From NCBI GenBank assembly GCA_029975625.1, contig JARKOR010000012.1, positions 1 through 13,180 of the forward strand: a stretch of 13,180 nt of DNA. The letters are read 5' to 3'. This document shows positions 12,539-13,180 of the stretch, in pieces. Source of the stretch: Nanosynbacter sp. (GTDB lineage: Bacteria; Patescibacteriota; Saccharimonadia; Saccharimonadales; Saccharimonadaceae). The notes under the pieces are model-generated. The model had not been told where the DNA came from and did no database searches. It saw only the letters and a program-made list of their open reading frames with translations. Positions within the stretch are counted from its first letter, which is position 1, and each line of letters opens with the position of its first letter. The position numbers and the translations under genes were made by a program.

Positions 12539-13180
12539 CTAGGCTATAATATCATCGCCAAAATGTTTCTTGAGTCGTGCGATGATTGAGCCGGGGTGAC
12601 GGCCAAATGTTTGACTTAACACCTCGAGGTCAGGATTGAGCAAAAAATCCTGTTGCAATTTTTCGTCATCCTCTTTTGTCCAGGGACGAAAAGCATTGGG
12701 ATATGTTTCGCGCATTTTCTCGATTTTCGCATGCCAATCACTCGACGGCTTTTTCTTGCGGGGCGCCTTTACCGCCTTCTTCATCTCCTTACGCAAATAT
12801 TCATAGGTGGCGGCCGTTTCCTCGCTTTGCTTCCTCAATACTTCATCAATCGCCAGTGCATCCGGCGAGACCTCGAGTGCTTTACGATTAATGCCGTAGA
12901 GATATAAATTATTCAGATCACGAACTCGGCTCAGTGCAACATAACCCATGCCTTCAACGAATGCCTTTCTCAGGTCGATTTTCGCCGCGTCAAGCGTCAT
13001 CCCTTGGCTTTTATGCACGGTAATCGCCCATGCGAGCCTCAGCGGAACCTGGGAAATACTCGCTCGTTTTCGCTCCCCGTCACGCAACTCCCAGGTGTCG
13101 GGAACCATCGTCACTTCTCGACCATTTCGAAATTCGACAATCGGATATTCGGTCAGCGGCTCGAAATCCACCACTGTGCC
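12539..13180 (-). CDS. Pif1-like SF1B DNA helicase, C-terminal part (5' end off the right edge)
   Basis: The frame is open to the right edge (first codons read G-T-V-V-D-F), so the GTG at 13174 is internal and the N-terminal ATPase core lies outside the window. The visible 213 residues hold the end of a UvrD/RecD/Pif1 helicase core: LAWAITVHKSQGMTLDAAKI (motif V region; the AITVHKSQG signature is typical of Pif1 and RecD2) and MGYVALSRVRDLNNLYLYGI (motif VI with the arginine finger). A Lys-rich linker (MKKAVKAPRKKKP) follows, then a C-terminal helical segment, AFRPWTKEDDEKLQQDF...GRHPGSIIARLKKHFG, resembling the SANT/Myb-like tails seen on such helicases. Role: 5'-3' DNA unwinding in replication or repair. 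It precedes the pilin gene by 54 nt in the same direction, but the pilin has its own promoter. Confidence 0.85.
   Translation of the reverse strand, partial: GTVVDFEPLTEYPIVEFRNGREVTMVPDTWELRDGERKRASISQVPLRLAWAITVHKSQGMTLDAAKIDLRKAFVEGMGYVALSRVRDLNNLYLYGINRKALEVSPDALAIDEVLRKQSEETAATYEYLRKEMKKAVKAPRKKKPSSDWHAKIEKMRETYPNAFRPWTKEDDEKLQQDFLLNPDLEVLSQTFGRHPGSIIARLKKHFGDDIIA

Overview
The window looks like chromosomal DNA from a member of the Patescibacteria (Candidate Phyla Radiation), most likely Saccharibacteria (TM7). That placement is an inference from the compact division/peptidoglycan (dcw) cluster, the divergent short FtsQ- and FtsL-like proteins, the MurG motif HDSDAHPGLTNR, several near-leaderless starts, and a Pif1-type helicase next to a pilin. 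TGA is used as a normal stop (murG, and the gene at the left edge), which argues against the UGA=Gly lineages (Gracilibacteria, Absconditabacteria).

Left part (1-3346): the 3' end of a DUF6994-like gene on the + strand, a hairpin terminator, and a very regular CRISPR array at 793-2544 with 27 repeats of 36 nt and 26 spacers, all exactly 30 nt. Read on the minus strand, the repeat starts GTTATAGTTCCC and ends TATAAT, closely resembling type II-C (Cas9) repeats. About 420 nt to the right, on the opposite strand, lies a stretch at 2961-2999 that can pair with the repeat in two blocks, with G:U wobbles where a diverged anti-repeat would have them: a candidate tracrRNA. No cas gene is in the window. 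The gene-free stretch 2545-3346 therefore holds the presumed leader, the candidate tracrRNA, a DnaA-box match and a + strand promoter.

Middle part (3347-11800), all on the minus strand: a dcw operon in the order mraZ, an unexplained structured element, rsmH, a 23-codon small ORF with a perfect Shine-Dalgarno, ftsL-like, ftsI, mraY, ftsW, murG, ftsQ. Genes are tightly packed or overlapping (ftsW/murG by 68 nt, murG/ftsQ by 4 nt). MraY and MurG make lipid I and lipid II; FtsW polymerises and FtsI cross-links septal peptidoglycan; FtsL and FtsQ are the bitopic divisome scaffold; RsmH modifies the 16S rRNA P site; MraZ is the cluster's transcriptional regulator. Its promoter carries four G-rich direct repeats that look like MraZ boxes. 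The ligases murC-F, ddl, ftsA and ftsZ are absent here.

Right part (11800-13180): a strong terminator, a 16-bp palindrome, a type IV pilin-like gene whose promoter has a run of eight G between -35 and -10 (a possible phase-variation switch) and an ATG exactly where transcription should start, and the C-terminal part of a Pif1-like helicase running off the right edge.

Most notable: the candidate tracrRNA and repeat-embedded promoters of a cas-less type II-C array, a spacer that translates to the Walker A region of phage terminase, the folded element between mraZ and rsmH, the micro-ORF plus hairpin ahead of ftsL, and the G-tract pilin promoter.
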